In this document: positions 44,640 to 54,849 of the stretch, piece after piece | Layout: every line of letters begins with the position of its first letter | Position numbering within the stretch: the stretch's first letter is position 1 | Origin: Paenibacillus graminis | GTDB lineage: Bacteria; Bacillota; Bacilli; Paenibacillales; Paenibacillaceae | Length of the DNA: 64,000 nucleotides | Assembly (NCBI RefSeq): GCF_000758705.1 | Contig: NZ_CP009287.1 | Span: 6,448,001-6,512,000 of the forward strand | Direction of reading: 5' to 3' | Made by a program: the position numbers and the translations under genes | Notes under the pieces: generated by a model | Databases searched by the model: none | Told to the model about the DNA's origin: nothing | Seen by the model: only the letters and a program-made list of their open reading frames with translations

Positions 44640-46991
44640 TTATTCGACTTTGGTAATGGGCGCAAAGCCCGCCAGCAGCCGTTTCACTCCCACCGGCGCC
44701 GGAAAAGCAATCTGCAGCTCCGTATCGTTGCCGCTGCCCTTCACGGACACAATGGTGCCGGTGCCCCATTTGCCGTGGGAGACCTTGTCGCCGGCCTTGA
44801 AGCCGCCCGGCTCCGCTGCCCCTGCGCCCGGAGCGCGCTGCGCGCCTCCGGTGGTCACGGTCACGCGGCTCGTACCGCCCGCTGCGGACGCCATGCTGCC
44901 GCCGAAGCCGGCGTTCCCGCCGCCTGCCGGCGCGTTCCCGGCAGCGCCGCTGCGGCTGCCGAAGTTCCCCCGGCTGCCGCTGCCAAAGCCCCTGCCGCCA
45001 TAGGCACCGCCTACCTCCGCGCCGCGGCGGAAGCGGTCCGATGCCCCGCCGGTATCTTCCTTCAGCTCCTCCGGAATCTCCTCCAGGAAGCGCGACGGCG
45101 GATTCGCCGTCGTCCGCCCGAACAGTGTGCGCATCCGTGCACAGCTGAGGAACAGCTGCTTCTCCGCACGGGTAATTCCTACGTACGCCAGCCGCCGTTC
45201 TTCCTCCAGCTCATCATTGTCCTGGAAGGCCCGGCTGTGCGGGAAGACGCCCTCCTCCATCCCGATAATGAAGACGGTCGGAAACTCCAGCCCCTTGGCG
45301 CTGTGCATGGTCATCAGCACCACAGCATCGCTGCGCTCCTCTTCATCATTCACGCTGTCGATGTCTGCGATCAGCGCCAGATCAGTCAGGAAGGATACCA
45401 GCGACTTATCCTCATTGTTCTTTTCAAATTCCATGGTTACCGACAGGAATTCGTCGATATTTTCCAGACGGGAGCGGGATTCCAGGGTATTCTCATTTTG
45501 CAGCTCCAGCCGGTATTGGGACAACTCCAGAATCTTCTCCGTCAGCTCCGTTACGGACAGGAATTCCACCATCCGGTGCAGCGCCTCGATCATATCGTAG
45601 AACTCTACGAGCGTATTGCGCGTCCGTCCCGCAAAACCTAGATCGTCCACCGTCTGCAGTGCCCGGAAGATAGACACGCCCTGTGAAGCAGCGGCTGCAG
45701 CCAGCTTGCCCACCGTCGTATCCCCCAGCCCCCGCTTGGGTACATTGATAATCCGCGTCAGGCTGATATCGTCATCGGGATTAGACAGAAGACGCAGATA
45801 CGCCAGCAGATCCTTAATTTCTTTGCGGTCATAGAACTTGATCCCGCCGACAATCTGGTAAGGAATATCCGATTTGATCAGGATTTCTTCTATTACACGC
45901 GACTGGGCATTGGTACGGTACAGAATGGCATGGTTCTGGTACGACTGCCCCTGCTTCACATTTTTACTGATTTCTCCAGTTACAAAATAACCCTCGTCAT
46001 GCTCAGAATCGCCGCGGAATACCTTGATCTTCGCGCCTTCCGCTGAATCGGTCCACAGCTTCTTGGGCTTGCGTCCGGTATTCAGCGCAATGACGCCGTT
46101 GGCCGCGTTCAGAATATTCGAGGTTGAGCGGTAGTTCTGCTCCAGCAGAATCGTCTTCGCTTCGGGATAATCCTCTTCGAAGTTCAGAATGTTCGTGATA
46201 TCCGCCCCGCGCCACCGGTAGATCGACTGGTCGCTGTCGCCGACCACACAAATGCGGTGATGGCTGTCCGCCAGCATCCGGCAGAGCATATACTGCGCCC
46301 TGTTCGTATCCTGATACTCATCGACATGGATGTATTTGAATTTCTTCTGGTAGAAATCCAGCACCTCCGGGACTTCCTTGAACAATTCAATCGTCTTCAT
46401 AATCAGGTCGTCAAAATCCAGCGAGTTATTGCTTTTGAGCCGCTTCTGGTACATCTTATACACTTTGGCCACCAGGCCTTCCAGATAATCGCCGATTTTC
46501 TGCTCATATTGCGCCGGTGTAATCAGTTCATTCTTGGCGGCGCTGATCATGGCCTGGACAGCCTTAGGCTCAAACTTCTTCGTATCGATATTCAGATCCT
46601 TCATGCAGTTGCGGATGACAGACAATTGATCCGTAGAATCCAGAATGGAAAAGTTGGAGGTGAAGCCAATCCGATCGATATCTTTGCGCAAAATCCGCAC
46701 ACTCATTGAGTGGAAGGTGGATACCCAAATATCCCGCCCCTCCGGCCCTACCAGCTTGGACACACGGTCCTGCATTTCCCGCGCAGCCTTGTTGGTGAAG
46801 GTAATCGCCAGAATGGCCCACGGCGGCGCTTTGCGGTTCGCAATCAGCCAGGCAATGCGGTGGGTAAGCACGCGTGTCTTACCGCTGCCTGCTCCGGCCA
46901 TAATAAGCAAAGGGCCTTCAGTAGTTTCTACAGCCTGACGCTGTGGAGGATTAAGCCGGCTTACGGCATCCTGTATGTTAACAAGTTGCAT
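44640..46991 (-). CDS. pcrA: ATP-dependent DNA helicase PcrA (UvrD/Rep family)
   Basis: Superfamily 1A helicase, 783 residues from [20 protein letters not shown], the ATG ten bases after AAGGAG. Motif I is [15 protein letters not shown] near residue 30, motif [11 protein letters not shown], motif [17 protein letters not shown], motif [15 protein letters not shown]. The C-terminal Tudor-like RNA-polymerase-binding domain ([20 protein letters not shown]) is separated from the helicase core by an unusually long Gly/Ala/Ser-rich linker (about residues 655-735). The DNA of that linker is locally very GC-rich. Essential for repair and for clearing polymerase from DNA. Confidence 0.96.
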   Translation of the reverse strand: MQLVNIQDAVSRLNPPQRQAVETTEGPLLIMAGAGSGKTRVLTHRIAWLIANRKAPPWAILAITFTNKAAREMQDRVSKLVGPEGRDIWVSTFHSMSVRILRKDIDRIGFTSNFSILDSTDQLSVIRNCMKDLNIDTKKFEPKAVQAMISAAKNELITPAQYEQKIGDYLEGLVAKVYKMYQKRLKSNNSLDFDDLIMKTIELFKEVPEVLDFYQKKFKYIHVDEYQDTNRAQYMLCRMLADSHHRICVVGDSDQSIYRWRGADITNILNFEEDYPEAKTILLEQNYRSTSNILNAANGVIALNTGRKPKKLWTDSAEGAKIKVFRGDSEHDEGYFVTGEISKNVKQGQSYQNHAILYRTNAQSRVIEEILIKSDIPYQIVGGIKFYDRKEIKDLLAYLRLLSNPDDDISLTRIINVPKRGLGDTTVGKLAAAAASQGVSIFRALQTVDDLGFAGRTRNTLVEFYDMIEALHRMVEFLSVTELTEKILELSQYRLELQNENTLESRSRLENIDEFLSVTMEFEKNNEDKSLVSFLTDLALIADIDSVNDEEERSDAVVLMTMHSAKGLEFPTVFIIGMEEGVFPHSRAFQDNDELEEERRLAYVGITRAEKQLFLSCARMRTLFGRTTANPPSRFLEEIPEELKEDTGGASDRFRRGAEVGGAYGGRGFGSGSRGNFGSRSGAAGNAPAGGGNAGFGGSMASAAGGTSRVTVTTGGAQRAPGAGAAEPGGFKAGDKVSHGKWGTGTIVSVKGSGNDTELQIAFPAPVGVKRLLAGFAPITKVE

Positions 46992-47053
46992 GTGTAACAT
47001 GCTCCTTTCTAATATCACGAATTAAGCAGAAACGGCTTCGCCGTCCTTATATA

Positions 47054-47770
47054 TTACAATTCAATCTGCGGTGTTCTCTTCACCGCTTCTACGGTAAGCA
47101 GCGCCTGCTGCAAATCCTGGTAGATCACATTGCCGACCACTACAGTATCACACAGCGCAGCAGCCTGCCCGGCTTCAGCCACCCCTGTAATGCCCCCGCC
47201 ATAAAAAAGCTGGCTGTGCTCCACAGTCTCTCTTACTGTGCGCACCGTGTCCATATCGCCGAATACACCGCTATACTCCAGATAAACCACCGGCAGACTC
47301 ATCAGCTTGTCCGCAATTTGTGCGTAAGCTGCTGCCCCTTCCCCGCTCAGCGAGCTGTCAGCTCCTGTAAGGCGGGCTACGGACGAATCGCCGTTCAGTA
47401 CGATGTAACCTTCGGTTAGCAACTGTTCCCACGGAATCAGACTCCCATAGCGTTCAATTGCCCGGCGGTGATGGCCCAATATCCAGTCGGTATCTGGACT
47501 GTTCAGTACCATAGGAATCATATACAGATCAAAACCCGGGACCACCGCCTCTAAATCCGAGATTTCCAAGGCACAGGTCAGCCTATACTGACGCACTCTG
47601 GCTAACAAAGCAACCGTATTTTCATAAGTCACTCCGGTGGAGCCCCCGACCAGTATCGCATCCGTTCCCGACAGGCAGACCGCCTCCAGCTCACGGTCCC
47701 CTAGCTCACGGTCCGGATCCAGCTTGAATACATGCCTCCACGGCTGTATCATTTGCCGCATTTCTATCAT
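47054..47770 (-). CDS. pcrB: heptaprenylglyceryl phosphate synthase
   Basis: TIM-barrel enzyme of 238 residues that joins heptaprenyl diphosphate to glycerol-1-phosphate. The phosphate-binding region is visible in LFYGGGITGVAEAGQAA and VVGNVIY near the C-terminus, and the N-terminal HVFKLDPDRELGD and AILVGGSTGVTYENTV match the family. Upstream of pcrA, the usual neighbourhood. GAGGATG precedes the ATG. Confidence 0.94.
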   Translation of the reverse strand: MIEMRQMIQPWRHVFKLDPDRELGDRELEAVCLSGTDAILVGGSTGVTYENTVALLARVRQYRLTCALEISDLEAVVPGFDLYMIPMVLNSPDTDWILGHHRRAIERYGSLIPWEQLLTEGYIVLNGDSSVARLTGADSSLSGEGAAAYAQIADKLMSLPVVYLEYSGVFGDMDTVRTVRETVEHSQLFYGGGITGVAEAGQAAALCDTVVVGNVIYQDLQQALLTVEAVKRTPQIEL

Positions 47771-47952
47771 CTTCGTCCATCCTCATTATTCAACCGACAT
47801 AAGTTAAGGCACCTGTTGGCCCAGGCTAATATTTCATGCCAAAAACACTTCCGCTGCCGCAAAAGCTGTATCTCTAGTCTATGTCAGCACAGAGGGGGGT
47901 GTCAATTTAAAGAACGGAAAAATACGAACATTTTTTCGCCTTTTTCCGGGTT

Positions 47953-48819
47953 TTAACGAAGCCCCTTGAACGTGCTCAAATCTTCCTCGGAAACAAAGTC
48001 TGTATAGAAGCCGTCCACACCAAGGCGCGAGAGCTCCACGATTTCATTCTCCTCATTAACCGTATTCACATAGACGCGGACTCCGGCCTTTTTCAGCTTT
48101 TGCACAAAGCTCTTGGTGGCCCGGTCGGACGGCATGGTAATATCCACACCGCTCTCTTTTGCAAAATCGATTACCTGCTCATCGCTGTCCTGCGATTGGT
48201 AGAGGGTATACAGCACCTCCGGAAAAACATGGACCTTATTGATTACATCCAGCATGTCCTGACTGTAAATCTGCGGAACCACCCGTTCCAGCAAAGCCGG
48301 ATCAAGGCGCTCCGCAGCCTCGGTCAGCAGCGTAAACTGCTGTGTTACCAGCTCCGGCTTAATCTCCTTCGTATCCGTAACGATATAGGCATCCGGATAT
48401 GCCTGCATGAGATCAAGAATTTTCTCGATATCCAGCGGAGAATAAATGTCCAGGATAGGGCTGTTCATAAACTGGGCGTATTCCAGCACAGCGCCTTGTT
48501 TGGCGGCAGGCAGCACTGTTTGCTGTCCCAGCAGCCTGCTCATATTTTTGGACCACTCGTGGCGGGCTACCAGCTGATCATCGCTCGTAAGCATCAAATC
48601 GGCCTCAAACACACGGGTTCCCTGCTCATAATTGGCCACAAAAGCTTCAAGGGTATTTGTATACGCATGCCCATTGACGCCTCCCATAGCGTGGGCAACA
48701 ATCCGGTGGGACAGAAAGCCGGATGACGGCTCTTTATCCCGGTTATCCAGTGTGATCACCAGCAGAGAGAGCAAAGCGAAGATCATGACGACTGTGGCAA
48801 TAATCTTTGTGTTTTTCAT
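47953..48819 (-). CDS. glycerophosphodiester phosphodiesterase family protein, membrane-anchored
   Basis: A 288-residue protein, starting MKNTKIIATVVMIF ten bases after AAGGAAA; the frame upstream is open but lies in a terminator. One N-terminal anchor (residues 5-24) places the catalytic domain outside. The GDPD/PI-PLC TIM-barrel is recognisable: His43 in IVAHAMGGVNG, Glu72/Asp74 in RVFEADLMLTSDDQLV and His87 in ARHEWS. It diverges from classic GDPD (HAMGG for HRG, TNT for ENT, HE for HD). Related divergent forms occur near polysaccharide loci. Substrate unknown; teichoic-acid-like or phospholipid diesters are possible. Confidence 0.75.
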   Translation of the reverse strand: MKNTKIIATVVMIFALLSLLVITLDNRDKEPSSGFLSHRIVAHAMGGVNGHAYTNTLEAFVANYEQGTRVFEADLMLTSDDQLVARHEWSKNMSRLLGQQTVLPAAKQGAVLEYAQFMNSPILDIYSPLDIEKILDLMQAYPDAYIVTDTKEIKPELVTQQFTLLTEAAERLDPALLERVVPQIYSQDMLDVINKVHVFPEVLYTLYQSQDSDEQVIDFAKESGVDITMPSDRATKSFVQKLKKAGVRVYVNTVNEENEIVELSRLGVDGFYTDFVSEEDLSTFKGLR

Positions 48820-48855
48820 AGCTGCGGTTTCCTTTCCAACACTTGGAGTAGAAAC

Positions 48856-48903
48856 AAAAAGAAACGGCTGTGTCTTTCCCGTATTCAAGGAAGGCAACCG
48901 TTT
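48856..48903 (-). terminator. intrinsic terminator of the sugar transferase transcript
   Basis: Minus strand AAACGG...CCGTTT hairpin with further pairing inside, followed by CTTTTTG; between the sugar transferase stop and the GDPD start. Confidence 0.65.
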
Positions 48904-48937
48904 CAGGAGTCAAGATTATTAGGAAACAACCATAAGT

Positions 48938-50338
48938 TCAGTAAGCATTTTTGAATCCATTGCGGATGGTCTTGAAAATAATCCGGATATCGAACAGCAG
49001 CGACCAGTTTTCGATATAGAAAATATCATGCTTGATCCGCTCTTCAATAGAGGTGTCACCACGGAGCCCGTTGCTCTGTGCCCAGCCGGTAATACCCGGA
49101 CGCACATGATGCTTGACCATATATTTCGGAATTTCACCGCGGAACTGCTCCACAAAGTAGGGACGTTCCGGACGGGGACCGACTACACTCATCTGGCCAA
49201 ACAGCACGTTGAAAAACTGCGGCAGCTCATCCAGGCTGGTTCTGCGGATAAAGGTACCGAACTTGGTCCGCCGGGGATCGACCGGAGTACTCCAGCCCGT
49301 ATCTTCCTCCCCTTCTTGCTGCATCTTCATAGAGCGGAACTTATACATCATGAAATTGCGCCGGTTCAGTCCCACCCGCTCCTGCCTGAAAATGACCGGA
49401 CCCGGAGAAGTCAGACGTACCCCCAGCGCCACGATCACCATCACAGGTGACAACATAATAATGGCGAACAGCGAGAACAGAACATCAAAAGCGCGCTTGG
49501 CCAGCTTATTGCCGGTCATATCCAGCGGAATATCACGAACATTGATCATCGGCATGCCGGCAAAATTATCAAAGTACGGGCGGGCCGGCAAATAATCGAA
49601 GAAATCGGGAATAATCAGCGTCCGCACCCCAGCCTTTTCACAGGCGGCAATAATGGCCGGATACTTCGAATGGGCATCCAGGGGAAGGGCAAGAATCACC
49701 TCGTCCACCGGCAGCATTTCCAGCATCCCGGACAGCTCATCCACAGTTCCCAGAATCGGCTTGTAGCGCTGCGCTTCAATATCATCCCACGTGTGGAAAT
49801 CATCCAAAAAGCCGATGGTTTCATATCCCAGCTCCGGGTACTGCACCAGGTTGTTATAAAATCTTTTACCCAACGTACCGGCTCCTAGAATCAGGACGAA
49901 CTGGCGGTTAAGACCCTTTTCGCGCAGGGACTTCAGCATTTTCTTCAGCACATAGCGGTACAGCATAATAGAAAGGACGTTAAAACCCATATATATCGCA
50001 AGGTATTGCCGGGATACGTCAATTTCCTTCAGGAAAAACATTAAGCCAAGCAGCATAAAGACAGCCATGATATGGACCTGGAAAATCTTAAGGAATTCAT
50101 CGACGAAACGCTTCTTGCGCTTTGGCAGGTACAATGACAGGACAATCCCGATTAATACGGAGATCGCCCCATAGACAAAGCTCCAATACGCATAAGACTC
50201 TATAGGCAGTGTATTATACGATTCCAGTAGACCGCTTCGGAACTTAAACCACCAAGCTGCTAAAAAGGACAGTTGTATCACTAAAAAATCGGCAACCATA
50301 TAGAGCTGTGTTAAAAACCTCTGGTTACGGCGAATCAT
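48938..50338 (-). CDS. undecaprenyl-phosphate sugar-1-phosphate transferase (WcaJ/WbaP type)
   Basis: Polyprenyl-phosphate hexose-1-phosphate transferase of 466 residues that begins repeat-unit assembly. Four N-terminal transmembrane helices (about 10-130), a CoA-binding-like middle domain (LILGAGTLGKRFYNN near 150), a fifth helix region (residues 290-310) and the cytosolic catalytic domain with KLAKRAFDVLFSLFAI, RRTSLDELPQFFNVLFG, MSVVGPRPERPYFVEQ and HHVRPGITGWAQSNG. The full-length two-domain form matches enzymes loading glucose- or galactose-1-phosphate. It overlaps the upstream GT2 gene by four bases (ATGA), so both are coupled. Confidence 0.93.
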   Translation of the reverse strand: MIRRNQRFLTQLYMVADFLVIQLSFLAAWWFKFRSGLLESYNTLPIESYAYWSFVYGAISVLIGIVLSLYLPKRKKRFVDEFLKIFQVHIMAVFMLLGLMFFLKEIDVSRQYLAIYMGFNVLSIMLYRYVLKKMLKSLREKGLNRQFVLILGAGTLGKRFYNNLVQYPELGYETIGFLDDFHTWDDIEAQRYKPILGTVDELSGMLEMLPVDEVILALPLDAHSKYPAIIAACEKAGVRTLIIPDFFDYLPARPYFDNFAGMPMINVRDIPLDMTGNKLAKRAFDVLFSLFAIIMLSPVMVIVALGVRLTSPGPVIFRQERVGLNRRNFMMYKFRSMKMQQEGEEDTGWSTPVDPRRTKFGTFIRRTSLDELPQFFNVLFGQMSVVGPRPERPYFVEQFRGEIPKYMVKHHVRPGITGWAQSNGLRGDTSIEERIKHDIFYIENWSLLFDIRIIFKTIRNGFKNAY

Positions 50339-51288
50339 AATCTCACCTCAGCATTCGATTCCGTTCTTGGACCCGCTTCTGCGGTACTTGTAAGAGTCTG
50401 CGCCGGGGACAGTGCGATCCGGGGACGGATGAGAGCATTGCGCACCAGTGAGAGCACGAACTTCACGCCCACTCCGGTATAGACCGCTCCATTTATCATA
50501 CTGTTGTACCGCTTGCTATAATGCTTGCGGTGAAATAAAATCATCGCCCGATGAAACTCATAGACGATCTTGAACGGCCTGCGCCGCGCGCTGCCGCCCT
50601 TCAAATGTACGATGGATGTCTGCGGATAATAATAAATCCCCCAGCCGGCCTCTTTAATCCGGAAGCACCAGTCCAGATCCTCTCCGTACATAAAAAAGTC
50701 CTCATCCAATCCGCCCACCTGGTCAATCGTCTCCCGCCGCAGCAGCATAAACGCCCCGACCAGACAATCTACCGGATAATCCTGATCAGGATCAAGATAA
50801 CCTAACTGATAGCCATTGAATCTCGGCCGGTCCGGGAACAGCTTGCTGAAGCCAAAGGCATAATAGAAGGAAGCAGATGGTGTAGGAAACCCCCGTTTGC
50901 AGGCCTTATCCAAAGAACCATCCGGCAAAATCACCTTGCAGCCCGAAGCGCCAAGATCCGGCCGGCTGTCCATAAAGGAGATCATTATCTGCAGCGTGTC
51001 CTTCCGCACTACCGTATCCGAATTCAGCAGCAGCACATACCGGCCTGAAGCGACCTCCATCCCCTGATTATTGGCACGGGCATACCCGACATTCTCAGAG
51101 TTGGCGATCAGCATCACACCGGGAAATTCCCGGCTAATCCGCTCAACCGAGTCATCCCGCGAGTTATTATCTATCAGAATAATTTCATAGACAAAATTAG
51201 ATTCCGAATCATACACCGACCTCAGACAATCCATCGTCAGGCGGCATGTGTTGTAATTTAGCACAATAATACTGACATCTACACTCAC
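50335..51288 (-). CDS. GT2 glycosyltransferase, rhamnosyltransferase-like
   Basis: A 317-residue cytosolic GT-A transferase, from a GTG nine bases after AGGAG (MSVDVSIIVLNYNT). The nucleotide-sugar site shows in ILIDNNSRDDSVE, the DxD equivalent in LLLNSDTVV, and the acceptor region in DEDFFMYGEDLDWCFRIKEAG, a pattern typical of WbbL-type rhamnosyltransferases. It is translationally coupled to the sugar-phosphate transferase; with rfbB/rfbD nearby, dTDP-rhamnose is a reasonable donor (inference). Confidence 0.88.
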   Translation of the reverse strand: MSVDVSIIVLNYNTCRLTMDCLRSVYDSESNFVYEIILIDNNSRDDSVERISREFPGVMLIANSENVGYARANNQGMEVASGRYVLLLNSDTVVRKDTLQIMISFMDSRPDLGASGCKVILPDGSLDKACKRGFPTPSASFYYAFGFSKLFPDRPRFNGYQLGYLDPDQDYPVDCLVGAFMLLRRETIDQVGGLDEDFFMYGEDLDWCFRIKEAGWGIYYYPQTSIVHLKGGSARRRPFKIVYEFHRAMILFHRKHYSKRYNSMINGAVYTGVGVKFVLSLVRNALIRPRIALSPAQTLTSTAEAGPRTESNAEVRL

Positions 51289-51337
51289 TGCAATACTCTC
51301 CTGACAAATATAGTAATCTACCGACAACTATTATAAC

Positions 51338-51382
51338 ACAAAAACCTCCTTGATAGGCGTCGCCTGTTTGGGAGGTTTTTGT
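51338..51382. terminator. bidirectional-type terminator between the two GT2 genes
   Basis: ACAAAAACCTCC / GGAGGTTTTTGT, a 12-bp exact stem with T-runs in both directions. It ends the transcript of the upstream GT2 gene. The following 190 bases to that gene show no other feature. Confidence 0.85.
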
Positions 51383-51576
51383 AGAGGTATCTGTTAAGAA
51401 ACTATATATGCTAAACGCAAGATTGTACTATATAAACTGAACTTGTGACTTTTCTATTTTGGGATTAGTAGCTACTCCAGACAATGTTTGGTCTTCCTGG
51501 CCGCTAGCCGCCTCCAAACTTCCTGCTTGTCACTGCTGTTCACATTAACTTCTAAAATACTCTTCCATCTGCCTAT

Positions 51577-52623
51577 TTATATACCGTGACTAGTCTTGCC
51601 GGCTCTAAGGCTCTTAACCTTCGCTTGAATATACTTCCGTTTTTCCTTTAGATTCCTTCTTTGTGCAAAAAATGAGCTCCAAGCTTTAATTAACTTTGGT
51701 TCTTTTAATAGCATGTATCCATGCGCTGCGACCTCGTAAGGCAGAGAATAGAGTAGGGTCGAAAACAACGTGTGCGCAGGCTCGTTTTTATAGATCATTT
51801 TATAACGGTTAATATAGGATATTCTCCGGATGAACATCGGCTTGCTGTCCCGGACCGACGTTTTCCAGCCCCGCTCATGGTAGCCGACCGCCTCTGCATC
51901 ATAGTAAGCCAGCCAGCCAAATAGCTCTGCCCGCCATGCCACATCCACATCTTCCTTATACGCAAAAAAATCCGCATCAAAAAACTCGCCATTCACGCTG
52001 ATATCCTCAATCATCCGCCGGGAATACATCGCAGCCGCACCAGACACTCCAAACACTATCCCTGATTCCGGCCACTGCGCAGCAGGCTCTCCCGCACCGC
52101 GGTCAAACGCCCGACGTGCCCTGTTCATCCTCAGTCCTGTACTGTCTACGAGGGAGTGGTCCGCTTTTAACAAAAGCTTGCCTGTGGCACTGCCAATCCG
52201 GGGATCGGCCTCCATCCTCGCGATCAGGAGGGAGATATAATCAGGTTCCAGCGTCAGATCCGGGTTAAGGACCAGCACATAATCTGTATCCGTAGCGGAT
52301 ATGGCTTGATTGTGAGCGGGGGCGAAGCCGGTGTTGGTGGGATTTTGCAAAAGAGTCATTAAAGCAAATGGTACACCCGGTTTCAGGGTCCCCTCCGCAC
52401 CCGCCTCCTGCTGCTGAGATGAATGGGCTTGCGCGGCGGGTGTATCGCTGAACGCTCTCACCTTGCCCGCACAGCCATCTGCAGAGGCATTGTCTACGAC
52501 GACGATCTGCTCTACGGGGTATTCCTGGGCATACACTGCCGCCAGACAATCCGCAATGTCATCGGCGCTGTTATAAGTAACGATATGTACGCTTACTGTT
52601 TTGTTGTTAATATAGTTATTCAT
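51577..52623 (-). CDS. GT2 glycosyltransferase
   Basis: A 348-residue GT-A transferase. The donor site appears as SVHIVTYNSADDIADCLAA and IVVVDNASADG, the DxD equivalent in YVLVLNPDLTLEPD, and the acceptor side in FDADFFAYKEDVDVAWRAEL, again rhamnosyltransferase-like. There is a low-complexity insert (about residues 56-82, rich in A, Q, S and E) between the first two motifs. It is followed by a strong terminator and preceded by about 180 bases and the rfbD terminator, so it is probably transcribed alone. Confidence 0.87.
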   Translation of the reverse strand: MNNYINNKTVSVHIVTYNSADDIADCLAAVYAQEYPVEQIVVVDNASADGCAGKVRAFSDTPAAQAHSSQQQEAGAEGTLKPGVPFALMTLLQNPTNTGFAPAHNQAISATDTDYVLVLNPDLTLEPDYISLLIARMEADPRIGSATGKLLLKADHSLVDSTGLRMNRARRAFDRGAGEPAAQWPESGIVFGVSGAAAMYSRRMIEDISVNGEFFDADFFAYKEDVDVAWRAELFGWLAYYDAEAVGYHERGWKTSVRDSKPMFIRRISYINRYKMIYKNEPAHTLFSTLLYSLPYEVAAHGYMLLKEPKLIKAWSSFFAQRRNLKEKRKYIQAKVKSLRAGKTSHGI

Positions 52624-52802
52624 AAGTATCCTCAGTATCCTCGAATTCCGGCTTCTAACATCCTCCTCATTATACCGAAAACACGAACAAGCGGCTACGC
52701 CGTCCTACGGGAGAATATCCCCTGATTCATTGCTACAACTCGGATGATATTTTTCATTCTCTGCGGGGGCCGAGCCTCTTCTTGAGTAATACATACGCCC
52801 AC

Positions 52803-52837
52803 AAAAAACTCCCAACCCGCTAGTTGCGAGTCAGGAG
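52803..52837 (-). terminator. intrinsic terminator after rfbD
   Basis: Minus strand CTCCTGACTCGC / GCGGGTTGGGAG imperfect hairpin followed by six Ts, about 45 bases past the rfbD stop. Confidence 0.75.
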
Positions 52838-52882
52838 CCTGCAGAATCATTTGTGATGGTAATTACTTCGTTCTAGCTTCAG

Positions 52883-53752
52883 TTACTTCAGCTCAAGCAA
52901 AAAGTCTCTCAGTCCTTCACGCCACGGACGTATATCCTGAAAGCCGTTCGTGCGGATGGCCAGGTGCTCCATTACCGAATAACGTGGACGCGGCGCCGGC
53001 CGTGGAAATTGCTCCGTCGCACATGGCTCCAGCTTTGCGGTGAACTTCAGCCCCAGGATATCCTCTGCTTCAGCGAAGATCGCCTGTGTGAACTCATACC
53101 ACGTACAGGACTCCGTATTCGAGGCATGGTATACGCCATACTTCTCAGTCTGAATCAGCTCAAGCAGAAAATTGGCTAAATCAACGGTGTAAGTAGGTGA
53201 ACCTTTTTGGTCATCTACTACCTGCAGCAGCGGCTTCTCCTGTCCCAGCTTCAGCATAGTTTTCACAAAGTTGTTGCCATACTTGCCATATACCCAGGAA
53301 GTACGCACAATGAAGAACTTGGAGGACAGAGACTGTACCAAGACTTCTCCGGCACGCTTTGACTTGCCGTAAATGCTCTGCGGATCTGTGTTGTCATACT
53401 CGTGATATGGCTTGGTGCCCATACCGTCAAAAACATAATCTGTACTGATGTACGCCAGCTTCGCCCCTGCCTTCTCAGCAGCAAGCGCCACATTCCGGCT
53501 TCCAGTGGCATTAATCAGGTAAGCAGCATCGATGTCTGTCTCAGCAACATCTACCGCAGTATGAGCGGCACAGTGAATGACAGCATCCGGTGCGAATCCA
53601 CCAATGATCTCCACACATTGATCCAGATCAGTAATATCCATCTCCTGGCGGTCGCAGCCCAGAACCTCATGACCCTGTGCTTGAAGCAAAAGCACCAAAT
53701 CCTGCCCCAACTGCCCGGCTGAGCCTGTAACAAGCACCTTCATCTTTGGCAT
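52883..53752 (-). CDS. rfbD: dTDP-4-dehydrorhamnose reductase
   Basis: Last step of dTDP-L-rhamnose synthesis, 289 residues. Rossmann motif VLVTGSAGQLGQDLV at the N-terminus, the catalytic Thr/Tyr/Lys set in YISTDYVFDG and KSKRAGE (near 130-150), and the RPRYSVMEH segment near the C-terminus. Its ATG shares a base with the rfbB stop (TAATG), so the two are coupled. An ATG three codons on is an alternative start. Confidence 0.96.
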   Translation of the reverse strand: MPKMKVLVTGSAGQLGQDLVLLLQAQGHEVLGCDRQEMDITDLDQCVEIIGGFAPDAVIHCAAHTAVDVAETDIDAAYLINATGSRNVALAAEKAGAKLAYISTDYVFDGMGTKPYHEYDNTDPQSIYGKSKRAGEVLVQSLSSKFFIVRTSWVYGKYGNNFVKTMLKLGQEKPLLQVVDDQKGSPTYTVDLANFLLELIQTEKYGVYHASNTESCTWYEFTQAIFAEAEDILGLKFTAKLEPCATEQFPRPAPRPRYSVMEHLAIRTNGFQDIRPWREGLRDFLLELK

Positions 53753-54774
53753 TACAGAGAATCCCCCAGACGGCTGCCGTACTGGAGCTCAGCATATTTC
53801 TGGTATTCACCGGATTGTATGCGGGTCCACCATTCCTGGTTATTCAGATACCACTGAATCGTTTCCTTAATCCCCGTTTCAAAAGTGTGCTTAGGCTTCC
53901 AGCCCAGCTCTCTCGTGATTTTCGTTGGATCAATGCCATAGCGGCGGTCATGCCCAGGACGGTCCTGAACATAGGTAATCAGCGAATCTGGTTTGCCCAG
54001 CTCCTTCAGCACCGTGTTCACAATGTGCACATTCGTGCGCTCATTATTTCCGCCAATGTTGTACACCTCGCCATTCACACCTTCATGAATCACCAGATCA
54101 ATTGCACTGCAATGGTCCTCAACATACAGCCAGTCGCGGATATTCATTCCATCACCGTAGACCGGCAGCGCCTGATCCGCCAGCGCCCGTGAAATCATCA
54201 GCGGAATCAGCTTCTCAGGGAACTGGTAGGGACCGTAGTTATTCGAGCAGCGGGTGATATTCACTGGCAGACCAAAGGTCTCATGATAAGCACGCACCAG
54301 CAGATCCCCGCCCGCCTTGCTGGCGGAATATGGACTGTTCGGAGTAAGCGGCGTTTCTTCCGTGAACAGGCCCGTCGCACCAAGCGTTCCATATACTTCA
54401 TCCGTGGATACCTGGACAAACTTGGTAACGCTATATTTTTTCGCCGCATCCAAAAGCACTTGCGTCCCCAGTACATTCGTCTTCACAAACACATCCGGCT
54501 CCAAAATACTCCGGTCCACATGCGACTCCGCCGCAAAGTTGACCACCACATCAACACCTTGGCTGAACAGCGCATCCATCGCCTGTACATCAGTAATATC
54601 AGCCTTGGCAAAAGTATAATTCGGATGATTCTCAATCGACTTCAAATTCTCCAGATTGCCTGCATACGTCAAAGCATCCACATTCAAAATTTGGTAATCC
54701 GGGTGCTGCTGCAGCATGTAAATTACAAAGTTGCTGCCGATGAAGCCGGCTCCGCCGGTAACTAGCAGTTTCAT
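53752..54774 (-). CDS. rfbB: dTDP-glucose 4,6-dehydratase
   Basis: Second step of the rhamnose pathway, 340 residues from MKLLVTGGAGFIGSNFVIYM, the ATG eight bases after AGGTGG. NAD motif GGAGFIGSNF, catalytic STDEVYG(T) near 125, Tyr/Lys in PYSASKAGGDLLV and the substrate region RCSNNYGPYQFPEKLIPL are all present. It is coupled to rfbD, and is preceded by the remains of rfbC, so the normal rfbC-rfbB-rfbD order was broken by recombination. Confidence 0.96.
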   Translation of the reverse strand: MKLLVTGGAGFIGSNFVIYMLQQHPDYQILNVDALTYAGNLENLKSIENHPNYTFAKADITDVQAMDALFSQGVDVVVNFAAESHVDRSILEPDVFVKTNVLGTQVLLDAAKKYSVTKFVQVSTDEVYGTLGATGLFTEETPLTPNSPYSASKAGGDLLVRAYHETFGLPVNITRCSNNYGPYQFPEKLIPLMISRALADQALPVYGDGMNIRDWLYVEDHCSAIDLVIHEGVNGEVYNIGGNNERTNVHIVNTVLKELGKPDSLITYVQDRPGHDRRYGIDPTKITRELGWKPKHTFETGIKETIQWYLNNQEWWTRIQSGEYQKYAELQYGSRLGDSL

Positions 54775-54849
54775 GTGTGTACCCACCTTTTATTCATTGA
54801 AATATAATGCCCATAGTATCGCTATATTAATAAATGGGCTTGGTGTCCA

